Shown here: positions 55,201 to 62,760 of the stretch, piece by piece
How the letters are laid out: the number at the start of each line of letters is the position of its first letter
How positions within the stretch are numbered: the stretch's first letter is position 1
DNA from: Flavobacterium lacisediminis
Lineage (GTDB): Bacteria > Bacteroidota > Bacteroidia > Flavobacteriales > Flavobacteriaceae
NCBI RefSeq assembly: GCF_025909975.1
Contig: NZ_JAPCIO010000002.1
Span: 1 to 64,000, forward strand
Length of the DNA stretch: 64,000 nucleotides
Direction: 5' to 3'
Program-made: the position numbers and the translations under genes
Notes under the pieces: generated by a model
The model's input: only the letters and a program-made list of their open reading frames with translations
Databases searched by the model: none
What the model was told of the DNA's origin: nothing

Positions 55201-56428
55201 GTTTTTTGGTTCTTCAAAGCCTACTTTAGGTTTTATTTTTGGTAGTCAAGCAGATGTGCGTTATGAAGCGGCAAGAAATGGTTGGTTAACTGGTTTTCCA
55301 GAATTTAATCAAAATTTTACAAAAGTTGAAAATACTAAATTGAATTTGACGGCTCAGTTAGAGGTGTTTCCTGATTTGAAAATTGATTTAAGTGCAGAAC
55401 GTTCTTACACATATAATTTTTCAGAACAATACGATGTAACGGGTGGAAATTATAATTCTCGTTCGCCATATGATTTTGGTAATTTTAATATTTCAACAGT
55501 CTTACTTAAAACTTCATTTTCACAAAGTGATGTGAATTTTTCTCAAGCATTTCAAGATTTGAGAGATAACAGATTGGTTGTTGCAAATCGATTGGCAGAA
55601 AGCTATTACGGATCTACAACTTTCCCAAGAGATGCTGAAGGTTACCCAGTTGGTTATGGTAAAAATAGCCAACAAGTATTATTGCCATCGTTTATTGCAG
55701 CCTATTCTGGACAAGATGCTGGAAAAGTAGCAACAGGAGTTTTCAGAAACACTCCATTGCCAAATTGGACTGTTAAATATACAGGTTTGATGCGTTATTC
55801 TTGGTTTAAAGAAAACTTCAAAACATTCTCAATTCAACATGGTTATAGAGCAAGTTATAATGTAAATGCATTTCGTTCTAATTTAAATGCTGCTCCAGTA
55901 GATGCGAATGGTAATTTTTATGCTAATAAAATTGTGTCAAACGTCAATTTAACGGAACAGTTTAATCCTTTGGTGAAGCTTGATATGACTTTGAAAAATT
56001 CGTTTAAAGTATTAGCTGAAATTAAAAAAGGAAGAACGCTTAATATGAGTTTTGATAATAATTTACTTACCGAGGTTAGCGATAACGAATATATCATTGG
56101 TCTTGGGTATAGAATTAAAGATGTAACAATTAATTCTGCTTTAGCGGATAATGCTGCTGGAGTTATAAAAAGTGATATCAATATAAAGGCAGATTTTTCG
56201 TTAAGAAAAAGTAATACTATTGTTCGATATTTAGATTATGACAACAATCAATTAGGAGGAGGACAAGATTTATGGTCAATTAAATTAACGGCAGATTATT
56301 CGTTTAGTAAATATTTAACGGCAATTTTCTTTTATGATCATCAATTCTCCCAAGCGGTTATTTCAACTTCTTTTCCAACAACTAATATTAGAAGTGGATT
56401 TACCTTAAGATATAATTTTGGAAATTAA
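49208..56428 (+). CDS. sprA: T9SS outer-membrane translocon SprA
   Basis: 2406 residues, the length expected for SprA, which forms a giant outer-membrane beta-barrel through which T9SS cargo leaves the cell. The start is TTG 49208, next to TAAAA. A signal sequence ends near SLQAQ (residue 30). N-terminal part: PIMLTPKQYEELVLREQMRKYYQEK-like segment and SPRNRKTTSFDFDQRISVGLQGKVGTRLNVN (about 170-200), conserved in SprA. The bulk alternates beta strands and long plug loops. The gene is essential for exporting the T9SS-type cargo seen at 1-2 kb. It lies within a flavobacterial gliding and secretion neighbourhood. It ends 19 nt before a rho-independent terminator. Confidence 0.95.
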   Translation: MKNINIKAINKLQYSLALLCMLFSFSLQAQVDEEEKDSVKTGVDLGKLNLPNPVSILDKYTYDPASDRYIYTSSVDGFNINYPMILTPKQYEELVLREQMRKYYQEKSAAIDGKKAGSEEAKKNLLPRYYVNSKFFETIFGGNTIDVKPTGSVELDLGVRFTKQDNPSFSPRNRKTTSFDFDQRISVGLQGKVGTRLNVNVNYDTQSTFAFQNLIKLEYTPTEDDIIQKIEVGNVSFPLSNSLIRGAQSLFGVKAQLQFGKTTFTGVFSEQKSQTKSVTAQGGGTLQDFELFALDYDVDRHYFLSQYFRDKYDKSLETFPYVNSRVQINRIEVWITNKQNRVNSTENNLRNIVALQDIGEGPLTNVLPEETVHVNVTANPTFYNVATDNPSNNGNNKFDPTNIGSNFLNSSIRDVSTASNGFNIPGMAEGVDFAKLENARKLTSSEYTFHPQLGYISLNQRLANDEVLAVAYQYTIGDQVYQVGEFGTDGVDATNVDTSGVPSSQALILKLLKSNLTIDKYQVGGSGPFFTMPTWNIMMKNIYQIPGGSQLQQDDFKLNILYTDPSPLNYITQSGVDPLPADVVETPLLKVFDLDKLNFTNDPQEGGDGFFDFYPGLTVDAQKGRIIFLKVEPFGKHLFNKLDVSTLAENYDDPLTYNSNQAKYVFRNLYKTTQAAALQESAKNKFQLKGRFKSMGGDGISIGAFNVPQGSVVVTAGGRVLVEGVDYTVNYQMGKVNILDPSLASTPIEVSVENNSVFGQQTRRFWGFNVEHKFNDKFLIGATLLNMSERPFTTKSNYGQESVNNTIFGFNGNYSTEVPFLTRLVNKLPNIDTDVPSNISLRGEIAYLKPGASKADQFNGESTSYIDDFEGSQSTIDMRSPQAWSLASIPLEESFDGDPTSNETTVDALNVGFKRAKMSWYSIDPVFYVQPPAGISDADLSLNKTRRIFSRELYPVTDIAQGQSTVINTLDLTYYPKDRGPYNFNPTLAATNQFTDLEAPENWGGIMRSINSTNFEQSNVEYIQFWVLDPYYGNPGDVADPTNTGKIVFNLGEISEDILRDGRKLYENGLPEENSIQPVVSTSWGEVPASQSLIYAFDTNGANRAVQDAGFDGLTDNDEVAKFPTFASQLDPSADNYQFYLNTTGDIVTRYKNYNGFEGNSPVTVTDANRGNTTYPDVEDINRDNTMNTINAYFKFEVPILKYPDTDNGVPVGQNYIVDSRKFTDVLPNGQTANARWILYKIPIQEFTDANKVGPINDFRSIRFMRMYMTGFKDEVTLRFGALDLVRGEWRRYVNSLDFNDPEPDDDNTAFDVVALNIQENGDRTPIKYVTPPGVVREQLYNNNTVINQNEQSLSLRVYDKSGGIANGLQPNDSRAVFKNVSVDMRQYKKLRMFLHAEATETGGLQDDDLTAFIRFGNDFTDNFYQVEIPLKVTAYGESSADGIWPSENEIDVPLSLLTQLKILALANDPSITYDANGIGFVEEENIGSSNDRLTLGIKGNPNFGLVRTLMIGVKNKSGQIQRGEVWFNELRMSDMDNKGGYAAVANLDSNLADFATVSATTRMSTIGFGSLEQGPNERSREDVFQYDIVTNINLGKLLPKKWGINLPFNYGVGEETITPKYDPFYQDIELQQLLDLTTDPAERSNIENRAIDYTKRTSINLIGVKKEKNPEKKPHFYDVENLTLSYSLNETQHHDYEIENLIDQQNRSTVDYAFSFKPLTVEPFKETKVFKKSNYYKLLSDFNFNFLPTNISFSSTILRQFNKQRFRLVDVEGIGLGDLYRRNYFFNYQYGFNYNITKSLRVNYTAASNNIVRNYLDENNLPIDGLDIWDDYWNTGTANQHNQQFVVNYDLPINKLPILSFVKSTYTYTGDYNWQRSSDAFSSIEAEDGTLYQLGNTIQNASSHKLNTTFNMDMFYKYVGLTKTKSNKNKNVANTKEKQAAPKPGQKVTSAGNKNISNERNLFMSGLIGVVTSVKNIQVNYTENKGTFLPGYLPGLGFFGSSKPTLGFIFGSQADVRYEAARNGWLTGFPEFNQNFTKVENTKLNLTAQLEVFPDLKIDLSAERSYTYNFSEQYDVTGGNYNSRSPYDFGNFNISTVLLKTSFSQSDVNFSQAFQDLRDNRLVVANRLAESYYGSTTFPRDAEGYPVGYGKNSQQVLLPSFIAAYSGQDAGKVATGVFRNTPLPNWTVKYTGLMRYSWFKENFKTFSIQHGYRASYNVNAFRSNLNAAPVDANGNFYANKIVSNVNLTEQFNPLVKLDMTLKNSFKVLAEIKKGRTLNMSFDNNLLTEVSDNEYIIGLGYRIKDVTINSALADNAAGVIKSDINIKADFSLRKSNTIVRYLDYDNNQLGGGQDLWSIKLTADYSFSKYLTAIFFYDHQFSQAVISTSFPTTNIRSGFTLRYNFGN

Positions 56429-56447
56429 TTAATTAAAAGATAAAAGT

Positions 56448-56489
56448 AAAACACCCGTTAAAAGTATTTTTTTTAACGGGTGTTTTTTT
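56448..56489 (+). terminator. rho-independent terminator after sprA
   Basis: Arms AAACACCCGTTAAAA and TTTTAACGGGTGTTT with a 7-nt loop, then a T run. It closes the maeB-ruvA-sprA unit. Confidence 0.9.
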
Positions 56490-56536
56490 ATACAAAAAAA
56501 TAACAAAAACCTTTTTTTCAATTCAATAAATACAAT

Positions 56537-56544
56537 TACATTTG
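56537..56544 (+). promoter_or_regulatory. -7 promoter element (TACATTTG) of gcvH
   Basis: TACATTTG matches TAnnTTTG, 22 nt before gcvH. At 19 nt upstream there is only a T run. Confidence 0.55.
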
Positions 56545-56566
56545 TACGTCAAAAAATTATAACCAA

Positions 56567-56947
56567 ATGAATATACCAACTAATTTAAAATACACTAAAG
56601 ACCACGAATGGGTTTCAGTTGACGGAGATGTTGCAACTGTAGGAATTACTGATTTTGCTCAAAAAGAATTAGGAGATATCGTGTATGTAGAAGTGGAAAC
56701 TTTAGATCAAACTTTAGATAAAGACGAAGTTTTTGGAACAGTTGAAGCTGTAAAAACAGTTTCAGATTTGTTTTTGCCTTTATCTGGAGAAATTATTGAA
56801 TTCAATGATTCATTAGAGTCAGATCCTGAAAAAGTAAATACTGATCCTTACGGTGATGGTTGGATGGTAAAAGTCAAAATTTCTGATGCATCTGAAGTAG
56901 AAGCACTTTTGTCGAGTGAAGATTATAAAGCACTTATCGGAGCGTAA
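56567..56947 (+). CDS. gcvH: glycine cleavage system H protein
   Basis: 126 residues. GcvH carries the lipoyl arm of glycine cleavage. The lipoylated Lys63 lies in [12 protein letters not shown]. The N-terminal YTKDHEWV and the C-terminal [13 protein letters not shown] segment complete the family pattern. The other glycine cleavage genes are not in the window. A VanZ-like gene starts inside its last 32 bp. Confidence 0.97.
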   Translation: MNIPTNLKYTKDHEWVSVDGDVATVGITDFAQKELGDIVYVEVETLDQTLDKDEVFGTVEAVKTVSDLFLPLSGEIIEFNDSLESDPEKVNTDPYGDGWMVKVKISDASEVEALLSSEDYKALIGA

Positions 56948-57308
56948 TTTTTTATTTCTCGCTATAATTTGGACTGTTTTAATTACAGTTGCAAGTTTGG
57001 TGAGTTCTAATAATATCCCTAAAGTGAGTATACTTGGGAACGATAAAATAGTACATTTTTTGTTTTATTTTGTATTTGTTGTTCTTTGGAGCTTTGCAAC
57101 TGTAAAATCTTATTTAAATATCAAGTATGATTTGTTAATTGTTGCTTTTGCAATATTGTATGGCATAATTATTGAAGTTCTTCAAAGTGTATTAACTAAA
57201 ACAAGGGAAGCTGATTTATATGATATGTTCGCTAATTCGTTAGGAGCAATTGTAGGTTTTATTGGCTTTTTTGTTGTAAAAAATAAAATTTTTAATAAAT
57301 ATTTTTAA
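56916..57308 (+). CDS. VanZ-like membrane protein
   Basis: 130 residues, about four membrane helices. The start is GTG 56916 within gcvH, since the only later in-frame starts would cut off the first helix. Hallmarks are [19 protein letters not shown] and the loop [29 protein letters not shown], typical of the VanZ-like family (related to teicoplanin resistance VanZ, but its role in Bacteroidota is unknown). Overlap with gcvH points to translational coupling. The end is 44 nt before the TonB-type gene. Confidence 0.85.
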   Translation: MKIIKHLSERNFLFLAIIWTVLITVASLVSSNNIPKVSILGNDKIVHFLFYFVFVVLWSFATVKSYLNIKYDLLIVAFAILYGIIIEVLQSVLTKTREADLYDMFANSLGAIVGFIGFFVVKNKIFNKYF

Positions 57309-57352
57309 AACATTTCTAATATTAACTATATTAGCACCTCAAAATTAAAATT

Positions 57353-58090
57353 ATGGAAGTAAAGAAAAATCCTAATGTTGATCCAAAGAGAAATAGTTCG
57401 CTATATTTTCTAATTGGCCTTACTGCAATTTTAATGTTAACTTATGTAAGCATTGAAATGAAAACTGAAGACCCAAGAGAAGAAACGGAACAAATTAGTG
57501 TAGCAGACAATATGGTTGTAGATGATGAGGAAGTTATCTTAACGATGCCGCCTGTACAAAAATTACCACCACCACCACCACCAGCTCCTGAAGTAATTCA
57601 AATTGTAGATAACAAACAAGTTATTGAAGACAAAAAAATTGAAACTACAGAAGTAGATGAAAATAAGGCAGTTGTAATTAATACAGCTTCTTCATATGGT
57701 GAAGAGGGTGGAACAGCTGAAGAAATTGATGAGGAAGTTCCTTTCGCTGTAATTGAAGACGTTCCTGTTTTTCCTGGATGTGAAAAAGTTGAAAAAAGCA
57801 AACGTTTAGATTGTTTTATGGAGCAAATGGCTAAACACATTAAAAAGAACCAACAGTATCCTGAAAAAGCTATGGAAGATGGTATTCAAGGTAGAGTTTC
57901 TGTTTTATTCGTAATTGATAAAGACGGTGGTATCTCAAATGTACAAGTTAGAGGACCTAAAGGTGGAGAACTTTTAGAAAAAGAAGCAAAAAGAGTAATT
58001 GAAAAATTACCAAAATTTAAACCAGGTATGCAAAGAGGTAAACCTGTAAAAGTAAAATATAGTCAGCCGATTACATTCAAATTACAATAA
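57353..58090 (+). CDS. TonB-type energy-transducer protein 1
   Basis: 245 residues: one membrane helix (about 17-36), a linker with the proline run LPPPPPPAPE (71-80) and a C-terminal TonB-like domain (about 138-245). The domain starts VPVFPGC, and its cysteines are C143 and C154 (C-x10-C-F). It ends with GKPVKVKYSQPITF. TonB couples proton motive force from ExbB/ExbD to outer-membrane receptors. No exbBD genes are near. A second copy follows, then one domain fused to the RemB-like protein. A terminator lies 5 nt after its stop. Confidence 0.9.
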   Translation: MEVKKNPNVDPKRNSSLYFLIGLTAILMLTYVSIEMKTEDPREETEQISVADNMVVDDEEVILTMPPVQKLPPPPPPAPEVIQIVDNKQVIEDKKIETTEVDENKAVVINTASSYGEEGGTAEEIDEEVPFAVIEDVPVFPGCEKVEKSKRLDCFMEQMAKHIKKNQQYPEKAMEDGIQGRVSVLFVIDKDGGISNVQVRGPKGGELLEKEAKRVIEKLPKFKPGMQRGKPVKVKYSQPITFKLQ

Positions 58091-58094
58091 TATT

Positions 58095-58126
58095 AAATCC
58101 CAGCTTTTTAGCTGGGATTTTTTTTT
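58095..58126 (+). terminator. rho-independent terminator after TonB 1
   Basis: 11-bp stem AAATCCCAGCT / AGCTGGGATTT with loop TTTT, followed by a T run. Confidence 0.9.
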
Positions 58127-58139
58127 GGCATATAAATTG

Positions 58140-58177
58140 TATAGATTAATTAACAAAGTGTTAACTATTAATCTATA
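58140..58177 (+). promoter_or_regulatory. inverted repeat in front of TonB 2
   Basis: Perfect 11-bp arms TATAGATTAAT (58140-58150) and ATTAATCTATA (58167-58177) with an inner TTAAC/GTTAA stem end 6 nt before the start codon. There is no T run, so it may act as an operator or block the ribosome site. Confidence 0.45.
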
Positions 58178-58182
58178 TAATC

Positions 58183-58944
58183 ATGAAAGCAAATGTTGAT
58201 TTTCCGAAAAGAGTAAAAAATAGTTTTATCTATTTTCAAGTTGGTTTAATTGCCACTATGTTAGTTGTGCTTTTTATTTTAGAATTTAATTTTAAGGATA
58301 TTACTAAATCTATTGGGTGTATTCCTCCAATTGAAATTACTCCTGAGCCAACATTTGTGTATAATCCAGCTCCTGTAACAAAACAAGAAGTAAGTAAGCC
58401 AGTTACTGTTAAAGTAACTAGAGTTACAGATGTTTTTAAACCTACAAAAGAAGAGCCTAAAAAAGATGATACTAGTGTTAAAGTAACGCCTCAAGAGAAT
58501 CCTGATAATCAAAACACTAATCCAAATACAACTCCAACAGAAGACCCTAAAGATAATGGAGTTGGAAAAGAAGAGTTGCCTAAAGAGTTTACTCCTTATT
58601 CAGTAGATAATTTACCAATGTTTGAGGCTTGTAAAGGCTTGAGCAGAGTTGAGCAAAAAGCATGTTTTGATGAGCAAATGGCGAAAGCAATCACTAAATA
58701 TCTTGTGTATCCAGATAATGATTTAGAAAAAGGGAGACAAGGTGTGGCTTTGGTAGAGTTTGTTATTGATGAAAAAGGAATGATAACAAATGTTAAAGCT
58801 TTAGATAATAAAAGAGCTACAATTGATATGCAAAAAGCTGCTGAAAGAGCAGTTAGAAAAATCCCAAAGCTTATCCCTGCAACACATGCTGATAAACCTG
58901 TTAAAATCAAATACAGTATTCCAGTTGGATTCAGAATGAAATAA
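58183..58944 (+). CDS. TonB-type energy-transducer protein 2
   Basis: 253 residues with the same layout as TonB 1: helix (about 14-34), a linker of Pro, Thr, Asn, Lys (about 45-135), and a TonB-like C-terminal domain (about 143-253). The domain starts LPMFEAC, with C150 and C161 (C-x10-C-F), and ends with ADKPVKIKYSIPV. Sequence divergence from TonB 1 is large in the linker and moderate in the domain, so the two are paralogues and not a recent duplication. A terminator follows, and deoC comes next. Confidence 0.88.
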   Translation: MKANVDFPKRVKNSFIYFQVGLIATMLVVLFILEFNFKDITKSIGCIPPIEITPEPTFVYNPAPVTKQEVSKPVTVKVTRVTDVFKPTKEEPKKDDTSVKVTPQENPDNQNTNPNTTPTEDPKDNGVGKEELPKEFTPYSVDNLPMFEACKGLSRVEQKACFDEQMAKAITKYLVYPDNDLEKGRQGVALVEFVIDEKGMITNVKALDNKRATIDMQKAAERAVRKIPKLIPATHADKPVKIKYSIPVGFRMK

Positions 58945-58962
58945 ATAAATATAATTACTATA

Positions 58963-58991
58963 AAATATCCCATTTCGATGGGATTTTTTTA
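58963..58991 (+). terminator. rho-independent terminator after TonB 2
   Basis: Short 7-bp stem ATCCCAT / ATGGGAT with a TTCG tetraloop, followed by T7. Confidence 0.8.
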
Positions 58992-59018
58992 TTTTTACAC
59001 ATTATAATCCTAAGTAAT

Positions 59019-59762
59019 ATGAATGTCAAACAATATTTAGATTCTACGTATCTTAAAACAGCTGCTCAAGCTAACCTTTCTGAAAATGAGAATACGGAAG
59101 TTGTGATAAATTGTATCCAAGAAGCCATCGATAACGATTTTAAATTAATCATGATTCGACCAGATAAAGTAGTATTGGCAAAAAAAATGATTCAAAAGGC
59201 TAATTCAAAGGTTACTATTGGAACAGTTATCGATTTCCCTCTAGGAAACGGAACTTTAGAAGATAAATTAGTTGAAGCCAAACAAGCTATTGAAAATGGT
59301 GCTGACGATTTAGATTACGTTGTGGATTATGAAGCATTCAAAAGAGGTGAAGTTGATGCAGTGAAAGAACAAGTTGTTCAGGGAACAAAATTAGGTTTGG
59401 CTCACAATAAAATTGTAAAATGGATTATTGAAGTGGCGGCATTAGATAATCATCAAATTGTGCAACTTACTACATTAATTAAAAATGTGGTAATTGCTAA
59501 TTTTAGCGAAAAAGAATACGACAAAGTATTTGTTAAATCATCTACAGGTTTTTATAAAACACCGGAAGGAGTTCCAAATGGTGCTACAGTTCCAACAATC
59601 AAATTAATGCTAGAAAATTCATTTCCTTTACCGGTAAAAGCAGCCGGAGGCGTTAGAACGTATGAAGAAGCAGTAGAAATGATTCAATTGGGAGTAAAAA
59701 GAATTGGTACATCTGCCGCAAAAGCAATTGCAAATGGTGAAATTTCAAATAGCGATTATTAA
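59019..59762 (+). CDS. deoC: deoxyribose-phosphate aldolase
   Basis: 247 residues. DeoC splits 2-deoxyribose-5-phosphate into glyceraldehyde-3-phosphate and acetaldehyde. The Schiff-base lysine is K173 in VKSSTGF. The segments TVIDFPLGNGTLEDKLVEA and VKAAGGVRTYEEA, which holds the second active-site lysine, are conserved. It is cytoplasmic, involved in nucleoside breakdown. The RemB-like gene starts 10 nt after its stop, and the two may be co-transcribed although functionally unrelated. Confidence 0.96.
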   Translation: MNVKQYLDSTYLKTAAQANLSENENTEVVINCIQEAIDNDFKLIMIRPDKVVLAKKMIQKANSKVTIGTVIDFPLGNGTLEDKLVEAKQAIENGADDLDYVVDYEAFKRGEVDAVKEQVVQGTKLGLAHNKIVKWIIEVAALDNHQIVQLTTLIKNVVIANFSEKEYDKVFVKSSTGFYKTPEGVPNGATVPTIKLMLENSFPLPVKAAGGVRTYEEAVEMIQLGVKRIGTSAAKAIANGEISNSDY

Positions 59763-59772
59763 AAATAACCAA

Positions 59773-61875
59773 ATGAGAAAAATATATTGTTTACTATTGT
59801 TGTTCATTGGATTAACAACTTTTGCTCAAAATTCGTCTAACGAACAATTTCCAGTATTTCCAGATTGTGTAAATGCTATTGGCAAACAACAAGAATCTTG
59901 TTTTTATAATACGATTCAAAATTATTTTTATAATAATTTTAAAGTGCCACAAGAGCTTCAAGAGCAAAACTACAAAGGAATAGTAATTGCTGTTTTTGAA
60001 GTAGATACTGTCGGAAATTTCAAGGTTTTGTATACCGATGCTGCTCACGAGTCACTTAAAAAAGAAGCAGCTCGCGTTTTTGAATCGTTACCAAAAGTTT
60101 CTCCTGCTACTTATTCAGGTAAACCAACGTATTCTAAATTTTCTATAAAAATTAATATTCCTTTAGTTGCTCCAAACACGCAAGAGGATGTAGCTACAAA
60201 GTATGCCAAAACAAATACCGTTTTAATTGATAACAAAAAGGAATTATCAGAATATAATGATTTAGTGATAAAACCATTTGAAAATCCACAATTTAAAAGC
60301 TCGGGAATTGTGCAGTTTTCACATCAAAATTATGGTGTTTTTGACGCTTTGTTAAATCAAGTAGGAAGTAATAATCATACTGCATCAAAGCCCTATTCGT
60401 ATGATGAAGTAGCGAAATATTATGATTTTGAAACCGCAAATCAATCTTTTGCAAAACAAAAAGCATCTTGGTGGGGAAGAAAATTATGGAACGAAAATTT
60501 AGTTGCAATTCAAGGTGAAGAATATTGGTTTACTTTAAATCCAATTTTCGATTTTAGAATAGGAAAAGACACTGAGAGTGAAGCGTCCAATACATTTGTA
60601 AATACAAGAGGTTTAATTGTTAATGGTGGACTTGGAAAGGAATTAACTTTTACAACTTCCATTTATGAAAGTCAAGGTAGATTTGCTGATTACTATAATG
60701 CTTATGCAGAAAGTATTCGACCTTCAGGTGGAAATCCAGCAATTATTCCAGGGATTGGAATTGCAAAACGTTTTAAAGATGATGCTTATGATTTTCCATT
60801 GGCAGAAGCAAATATTAAATACCAACCAAGTAAATTCGTAAATCTGCAACTGGGTTACGGAAGAAATTTCTTAGGTGATGGTTATCGCTCATTATTACAA
60901 AGCGATGGTGCAAGCCCTTATCCTTACTTTAAAATAAATACTTCTTTTTGGAAAATTAAATATACAAACACGTATATGTGGCTGAAAGATGTTCGTGATG
61001 CGGCCACAATAGATGGAACTTATGCTACAAAATACATGGCAAGTCATTATTTGAGTTGGAATGTAACTAAAAAATGGAATTTAGGTTTCTTTGAAAATGT
61101 GGTTTGGACAAATACCAATGATAGAGGTTTCGATTTCAACTTCGTAAATCCTTTAATTTTTTACAGAACGGTTGAGTTTGGCTCATCGTCTAAAACCGGA
61201 AATGCATTGCTTGGATTAACTTCAAAATACAAATGGAACAATCAAATTAACTTCTACGGACAGTTTTTAATTGACGAGTTTGCTATTGGCGATGTAAAAG
61301 AAAGCAATCAAAGTTGGAGAAATAAATTTGCTTACCAAATAGGAGCGAAGTATTACGATGCTTTTAAGGTGAAAAACTTATTGCTTCAAGTAGAATACAA
61401 CCAAGTACGTCCTTATGTGTATTCTCATAGTGATCCTATTACCAATTATGGGCATAATAACCAAAGTATGGGGCATTTATGGGGAGCGAATTTTAGAGAA
61501 TTCGTTGCAATTGCTCGTTATTACAAAGGAAGATATTTTGCTGATGCCAAGTTAATTTACGGCCAACGCGGATTTGATTTCAACAACGGAACAGACAACT
61601 TCAACTACGGAGGAAATATCTATTTAGATTACGATGAAAATCGTCCATACGACACCGGAGTTTCGATTGCACAAGGAAATAAAACTACCGTTATGATTGC
61701 TGATTTACAAGTAGGATATTTAGTAAATCCAGCGTATAATTTAAAAGTTTTCGGAAATGTAATGTTCAGAAATTTTGATCCAACAGCTGAAACTGCGGCA
61801 ACCATAAAATCAAACACGACTTGGTTTTCAATAGGACTAAGAAGCGATTTATTTAACTGGTATTTTGATTATTAG
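59773..61875 (+). CDS. remB: RemB-like outer-membrane protein with N-terminal TonB-C-like domain
   Basis: 700 residues from ATG 59773, chosen because it begins a clean signal sequence (ending FAQ, residue 19); a longer frame overlaps deoC. Residues about 25-130 form a TonB-C-like domain starting FPVFPDC, with cysteines C32 and C43 (C-x10-C-F), as in the two preceding TonB genes. The remaining part (about 200-700) is rich in beta strands with aromatic ends, including YGRNFLGDGYRSLLQSD, as in Wzi-type capsule-assembly barrels. The context behind sprA and deoC fits RemB of Flavobacterium johnsoniae, involved in gliding motility (as I recall). The role of the fused domain is unknown. Confidence 0.75.
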   Translation: MRKIYCLLLLFIGLTTFAQNSSNEQFPVFPDCVNAIGKQQESCFYNTIQNYFYNNFKVPQELQEQNYKGIVIAVFEVDTVGNFKVLYTDAAHESLKKEAARVFESLPKVSPATYSGKPTYSKFSIKINIPLVAPNTQEDVATKYAKTNTVLIDNKKELSEYNDLVIKPFENPQFKSSGIVQFSHQNYGVFDALLNQVGSNNHTASKPYSYDEVAKYYDFETANQSFAKQKASWWGRKLWNENLVAIQGEEYWFTLNPIFDFRIGKDTESEASNTFVNTRGLIVNGGLGKELTFTTSIYESQGRFADYYNAYAESIRPSGGNPAIIPGIGIAKRFKDDAYDFPLAEANIKYQPSKFVNLQLGYGRNFLGDGYRSLLQSDGASPYPYFKINTSFWKIKYTNTYMWLKDVRDAATIDGTYATKYMASHYLSWNVTKKWNLGFFENVVWTNTNDRGFDFNFVNPLIFYRTVEFGSSSKTGNALLGLTSKYKWNNQINFYGQFLIDEFAIGDVKESNQSWRNKFAYQIGAKYYDAFKVKNLLLQVEYNQVRPYVYSHSDPITNYGHNNQSMGHLWGANFREFVAIARYYKGRYFADAKLIYGQRGFDFNNGTDNFNYGGNIYLDYDENRPYDTGVSIAQGNKTTVMIADLQVGYLVNPAYNLKVFGNVMFRNFDPTAETAATIKSNTTWFSIGLRSDLFNWYFDY

Positions 61876-61931
61876 TGGATTTAAAATTAAATTACGAAGA
61901 CAAGATTTTTTTATAAAATTAGTATAGTTTA

Positions 61932-62282
61932 ATGAAGGTTTTTTTTAAAATTAATTCTATTTTACTTATAGTTATAAGTATAATTATAGCTTTTGGTTTG
62001 TTTTTGGAAATTAATACTATCTCTAAAAATTCAGTTGAATACATTCATGTTTATAGCATTTCTGAAAATGCTACAGAATGGAAATATCAGAGTATCGAAA
62101 ATTTTAAAAAATGGAATTTACTACTTGGAATATTGGTTTTAGCTTATGCTGCTTTAAATGGTTTTGCTTTGTTAACAAAGAATCACATTGTTAAAAAGTT
62201 AGTTTTTGCAATAAATATATTTATGGTAATATTTTTACTTTTTAATTTCTTTGAATGGGCAACTTCAGGTTTTGATCATTAA
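61932..62282 (+). CDS. hypothetical membrane protein, about three helices
   Basis: 116 residues. Three hydrophobic stretches (about 8-30, 55-75 and 85-108) flank a polar loop (NSVEYIHVYSISENATEWKY). No family is recognised. It is 57 nt after the RemB-like gene, with no clear hairpin between, and 15 nt before the next hypothetical gene, so the two are probably one unit. The DNA is more AT-rich than the preceding genes. Confidence 0.55.
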   Translation: MKVFFKINSILLIVISIIIAFGLFLEINTISKNSVEYIHVYSISENATEWKYQSIENFKKWNLLLGILVLAYAALNGFALLTKNHIVKKLVFAINIFMVIFLLFNFFEWATSGFDH

Positions 62283-62296
62283 GTAAAATAAATTTC

Positions 62297-62704
62297 ATGA
62301 ATTTTTATTATTATTTTTTATTTAGAATTTATTCGTCATTTAGGGATTTTTCAAAAGAAAATCACAAAATGGCACTTACTTCAACGGCTATTTTCAGTTG
62401 TGTTTTTTTATGTTTTGTTTTTTATGTGCTAATTTTATTTAATTATTATTGGACTGATAAGACTATCCCTAATATAGATAATATTTTTGTGCTTTTGATT
62501 TTTGGAGTTGCGATTTATATGATTAATTATTATTTAGTAGTTAAAAATGAAATTTTTTTAAAAAGATCATTTAAGAAAGATAAACTTGGAGGTTTTTTGG
62601 TTTTAATGATAATATTTTTAATTGGATTATTCTTTGTTATAGGGGCTAATAAGAATAGAGAAAAGCTAAATTCAAATAATGTAATAGAGAAATCTATAAA
62701 TTAG
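62297..62704 (+). CDS. hypothetical membrane protein, three helices
   Basis: 135 residues with an aromatic N-terminus (MNFYYYFLFRIYSSF) and three membrane segments (about 27-50, 60-80 and 98-118), ending in a charged tail. The tyrosine-rich opening recurs in small membrane proteins of flavobacteria, often near variable regions (my recollection). No function can be given. The following gap of 56 nt holds no gene. Confidence 0.55.
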   Translation: MNFYYYFLFRIYSSFRDFSKENHKMALTSTAIFSCVFLCFVFYVLILFNYYWTDKTIPNIDNIFVLLIFGVAIYMINYYLVVKNEIFLKRSFKKDKLGGFLVLMIIFLIGLFFVIGANKNREKLNSNNVIEKSIN

Positions 62705-62760
62705 TGGTCTTGCTCGGTGACTTTCGTAATCATCTTACAATCTCTTTTAAATAAGAAAAA

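Noticed and set aside
59704..59772. Extended N-terminus of the RemB-like protein overlapping deoC
   Set aside because: The signal peptide starts at ATG 59773; the extension is the shifted end of deoC.
62705..62760. Gap with slightly higher GC before the second DUF1493-like gene
   Set aside because: I looked for a small RNA or gene remnant but found no hairpin, start or coding pattern.
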